Positions 3,969 to 6,335 of a stretch of DNA of 6,335 nucleotides are shown one piece after another. This DNA comes from Acholeplasmatales bacterium (GTDB taxonomy: Bacteria; Bacillota_I; Bacilli_A; Acholeplasmatales; Anaeroplasmataceae). Positions within the stretch are counted from its first letter, which is position 1; each line of letters starts with the position of its first letter. The stretch covers positions 1-6,335 of the forward strand of contig JAFPIE010000245.1 of the NCBI GenBank assembly GCA_017388605.1, given 5' to 3'. A model generated the notes under the pieces. It was not told the DNA's origin. It did no database searches and saw only the letters and a list, made by a program, of their open reading frames with translations. The translations under genes were made by a program, and so were the position numbers.

Positions 3969-6335
3969 ATGAAAGGATTCTTATATGGTCAAACTGAATA
4001 TAATCTGTTAAAGAATTCCACAAGGCTTACAGATTATGTGGCTAAGGGGCAGAATGAGCATTTTGATTTTCTTTCGATAACAGATTCTAATATGTATGCA
4101 GCCTTTAAGTTTTATAAGGCATGCAAGGATGCGAATATTAAGCCTATCTTAGGCTTAGAATATACCTTTAAAAATGAGGATAATTTAACATCCTGTGTTC
4201 TATTATATGCAAAGAATAACGAAGGATATAAAGAATTAGTTAAGATTTCCTCTTTAGTCAAAATAGAGGGTATAGATACCTTAGATTCTATAGTTCAATA
4301 TAAAAATATCTATTTTGTGTTTCCTTTCTTGGATTCCTTCTTAGAAAGAGTATTTATAAAAAGGGATATGGATCCATCTTCCTTACATATTCTTTTAGAA
4401 TATATCAATAAAATTAAAGAAATAAATGGATATATTGGTATATCCATGACAAATAAAATGGAAAGAATCCCTTTGGTTCGTGCATTTATAGAATATATAA
4501 AAACACTTCAGGTTTCTTATTTACCTATTCATCAAATGAAATATTTAGAGCCTATGGATTCTATGGTTTATGAATGCTTAGCAAAGATTGATGGAAAAGA
4601 GGATAAGGTATTAGAATATGATGATTATTCCTTTTTGGTAAATCCATCTACCTCAAGAGAATTAGATGCATTTGTTTCCTCCATAAATCTTAATTTATTT
4701 GAGAACAAGGCATTGCTTCCTCATTATCCAAATACAAAGGGAAAAAGTGCCCAGGAATATTTGTATTATTTATGCCATAAGGGCTTAGAAAAAAGAGGCT
4801 TTTATAGAGAGCCTTATATCGAAAGATTGAATTATGAATTATCTATTATTCATAAAATGGGCTTTGATGATTATTTTTTAATCGTATGGGATTTTATTTG
4901 TTATTCTAAGAAAAACCATATATTGGTTGGCCCAGGTAGAGGTAGTGCTGTAGGCTCTTTAGTTGCATATACCCTAGGTATTACAGAAATTAATCCATTA
5001 GAATATGGCTTATTATTTGAAAGATTCTTAAACCCAGGACGTATTACAATGCCCGATATCGATTGCGATTTCCCAGATAAGGATAGAGATAAGGTTATCG
5101 ATTATGTAAGTGATTTGTATGGAAAGAAGCATGTATGTACGATTACAACCTTTGGTACCTTCCAGGTGAAATCCTCTATTAATGAATTATCTAAGATTTT
5201 TGGAATTAATTTAGATCGTGCAAAAAAGATTTTAGATATGATATCTGAAAGAGGCTATGATGAATTATTAAAGCTTTATAAGGATGATGAGCTATATAAT
5301 TTTTTATATTGCGCTAAGGGGATAGAAGGACTTCCTAAGCATATATCTACCCATGCATCGGGTATTATTTTATCGGAAGAGGAATTAGACGATATCATCC
5401 CATTATCCTTTGGGGCATCCAATATTTACCAAAGCCAATTTGAGGCAGTCGATTTAGAAGCGCTTGGCTTATTAAAAATGGATTTCCTTGTTTTAAGTAA
5501 TTTAACCTTAATCGATGGGATGATTCATGATATTCCAAATTATTCCATTGAGCAATTCAGAAAAATGCCATTAGATGATAAGCTTGTATATAAGCTATTC
5601 CAATCAGGAGATACCTTAGGTATTTTCCAAATGGAAAAGCCAGCCTTCCAAAAGGCATTAAGGGAATGTATGCCTACGGAATTTAATGATTTAGTTGCGA
5701 TGAACGCATTATTTAGACCAGGCCCAATTAAATCCTTACCAGATTATATAAAAAGAAAGCATGGCGAAAAATTTGAATATATCCATAAGGATTTAGCCCC
5801 AATATTAAAGGAAACCTATGGTGTTATTGTATACCAAGAGCAAATTATGCAGATTGCGCAAAAATTTGCAGGGTATTCTTTGGGGGAGGCAGATATATTA
5901 AGGCGTGCCGTATCGAAGAAGAAGGCGGATGTTCTATTAGAAATGAGAATGGATTTTGTTAAAAAATCTATTGGCCGTGGATATTCAAAGGAAATTGCAG
6001 AAAGAATATATGAATTAATTGAGCTATTTGCAAATTATGGATTTAATAAATCACACTCGGTTGCCTATGCTCTATTTGCCTATAAAATGGCTTATTTAAA
6101 GGTTCATCATTTTAATGCCTTTATGGCAAATATTATGAATCATGCAATATCGAATAAGGAAGCCTTAATTAAATATATTGCCTACTCTAAGCAAAGAGGG
6201 CTTTTAGTGCAAAAGCCAAACATTAATGTATCTAAGGGTGAATTTGTATTCTTAGATAATTGGCTATATTTACCAATTAAGGTCATTAAGGGTATTGGTG
6301 AGGATACAGTATTAAAAATCGTAGAGGAAAGAAAT
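3969..6335 (+). CDS. dnaE: DNA polymerase III alpha subunit (replicative polymerase), 3'-truncated by window edge
   Basis: C-family DNA polymerase that extends DNA at the replication fork; in Bacillota DnaE usually works beside PolC on primers and the lagging strand. 789 residues are visible without a stop, and several hundred more (oligonucleotide-binding and C-terminal parts) must lie beyond the window. The ATG is preceded by AGGTG at 7 nt. The N-terminal PHP domain opens MKGFLYGQTEYNLL, where the HxH metal motif is replaced (Y6, Q8). SITD (36-39) and KPILGLEY (58-65) are retained. The palm holds GPGRGSAVGS (321-330), PDIDCDF (362-368) with catalytic Asp365 and Asp367, and KMDFLVLSNLTLID (503-516) with Asp505, equivalent to E. 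coli D401, D403 and D555. The finger region has GIFQMEK (551-557), LFRPGP (581-586), YQEQIMQIA (622-630), LRRAVSKKK (644-652) and NKSHSVAYA (693-701). A helix-hairpin-helix (VIKGIGEDT, 772-780) is just entered. All polymerase residues are present. Residues 70-250 are more divergent than the palm. Confidence 0.97.
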   Translation, partial: MKGFLYGQTEYNLLKNSTRLTDYVAKGQNEHFDFLSITDSNMYAAFKFYKACKDANIKPILGLEYTFKNEDNLTSCVLLYAKNNEGYKELVKISSLVKIEGIDTLDSIVQYKNIYFVFPFLDSFLERVFIKRDMDPSSLHILLEYINKIKEINGYIGISMTNKMERIPLVRAFIEYIKTLQVSYLPIHQMKYLEPMDSMVYECLAKIDGKEDKVLEYDDYSFLVNPSTSRELDAFVSSINLNLFENKALLPHYPNTKGKSAQEYLYYLCHKGLEKRGFYREPYIERLNYELSIIHKMGFDDYFLIVWDFICYSKKNHILVGPGRGSAVGSLVAYTLGITEINPLEYGLLFERFLNPGRITMPDIDCDFPDKDRDKVIDYVSDLYGKKHVCTITTFGTFQVKSSINELSKIFGINLDRAKKILDMISERGYDELLKLYKDDELYNFLYCAKGIEGLPKHISTHASGIILSEEELDDIIPLSFGASNIYQSQFEAVDLEALGLLKMDFLVLSNLTLIDGMIHDIPNYSIEQFRKMPLDDKLVYKLFQSGDTLGIFQMEKPAFQKALRECMPTEFNDLVAMNALFRPGPIKSLPDYIKRKHGEKFEYIHKDLAPILKETYGVIVYQEQIMQIAQKFAGYSLGEADILRRAVSKKKADVLLEMRMDFVKKSIGRGYSKEIAERIYELIELFANYGFNKSHSVAYALFAYKMAYLKVHHFNAFMANIMNHAISNKEALIKYIAYSKQRGLLVQKPNINVSKGEFVFLDNWLYLPIKVIKGIGEDTVLKIVEERN

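Overview
The window is an AT-rich, single-strand-oriented stretch of a low-GC Gram-positive (Bacillota) chromosome, plausibly from a lineage near the Mollicutes or Erysipelotrichia. All five genes lie on the + strand. Leucine is mostly TTA, every Trp codon is TGG (ten seen, no in-frame TGA), and all four visible stop codons are TAA or TAG. The code is therefore standard, not the TGA=Trp code of Mycoplasma or Spiroplasma. The Bacillota assignment is an inference from gene style and from the DnaE and Nth sequences; no database search was possible.

Layout: (1) 1-536 is the 3' part of nth (endonuclease III, base-excision repair), truncated by the window's left edge. It ends in a strong intrinsic terminator whose loop contains the nth stop codon. 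(2) 568-1074 encodes a basic 168-aa protein of unknown function with a good ribosome binding site. Its place directly after nth recalls ypoC of Bacillus, but I cannot confirm homology. (3) 1075-1274 is a gene-poor, very AT-rich control region with two possible promoters, hairpins and a cluster of TTGAA/TTCAA-type inverted repeats. (4) 1275-2462 encodes an XRE-family HTH regulator with a long helical, TPR-like C-terminal part. (5) 2449-3873 overlaps the regulator by 14 nt and encodes a secreted, single-pass membrane protein with tandem Ig-like (DUF5011-type) domains. A strong terminator follows at 3879-3914. (6) 3969-6335 is the 5' part of dnaE (DNA polymerase III alpha subunit), with its own promoter and cut by the right edge.

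nth and dnaE are housekeeping genome-maintenance genes. Between them lies the less ordinary part: a two-gene regulator/surface-protein unit, bounded by the palindrome-rich promoter region upstream and the terminator downstream. The overlap implies that the sensor-like cytoplasmic regulator and the Ig-like ectodomain protein are made together. What they sense or bind cannot be told from the sequence. No mobile element, CRISPR array, tRNA or rRNA is visible.
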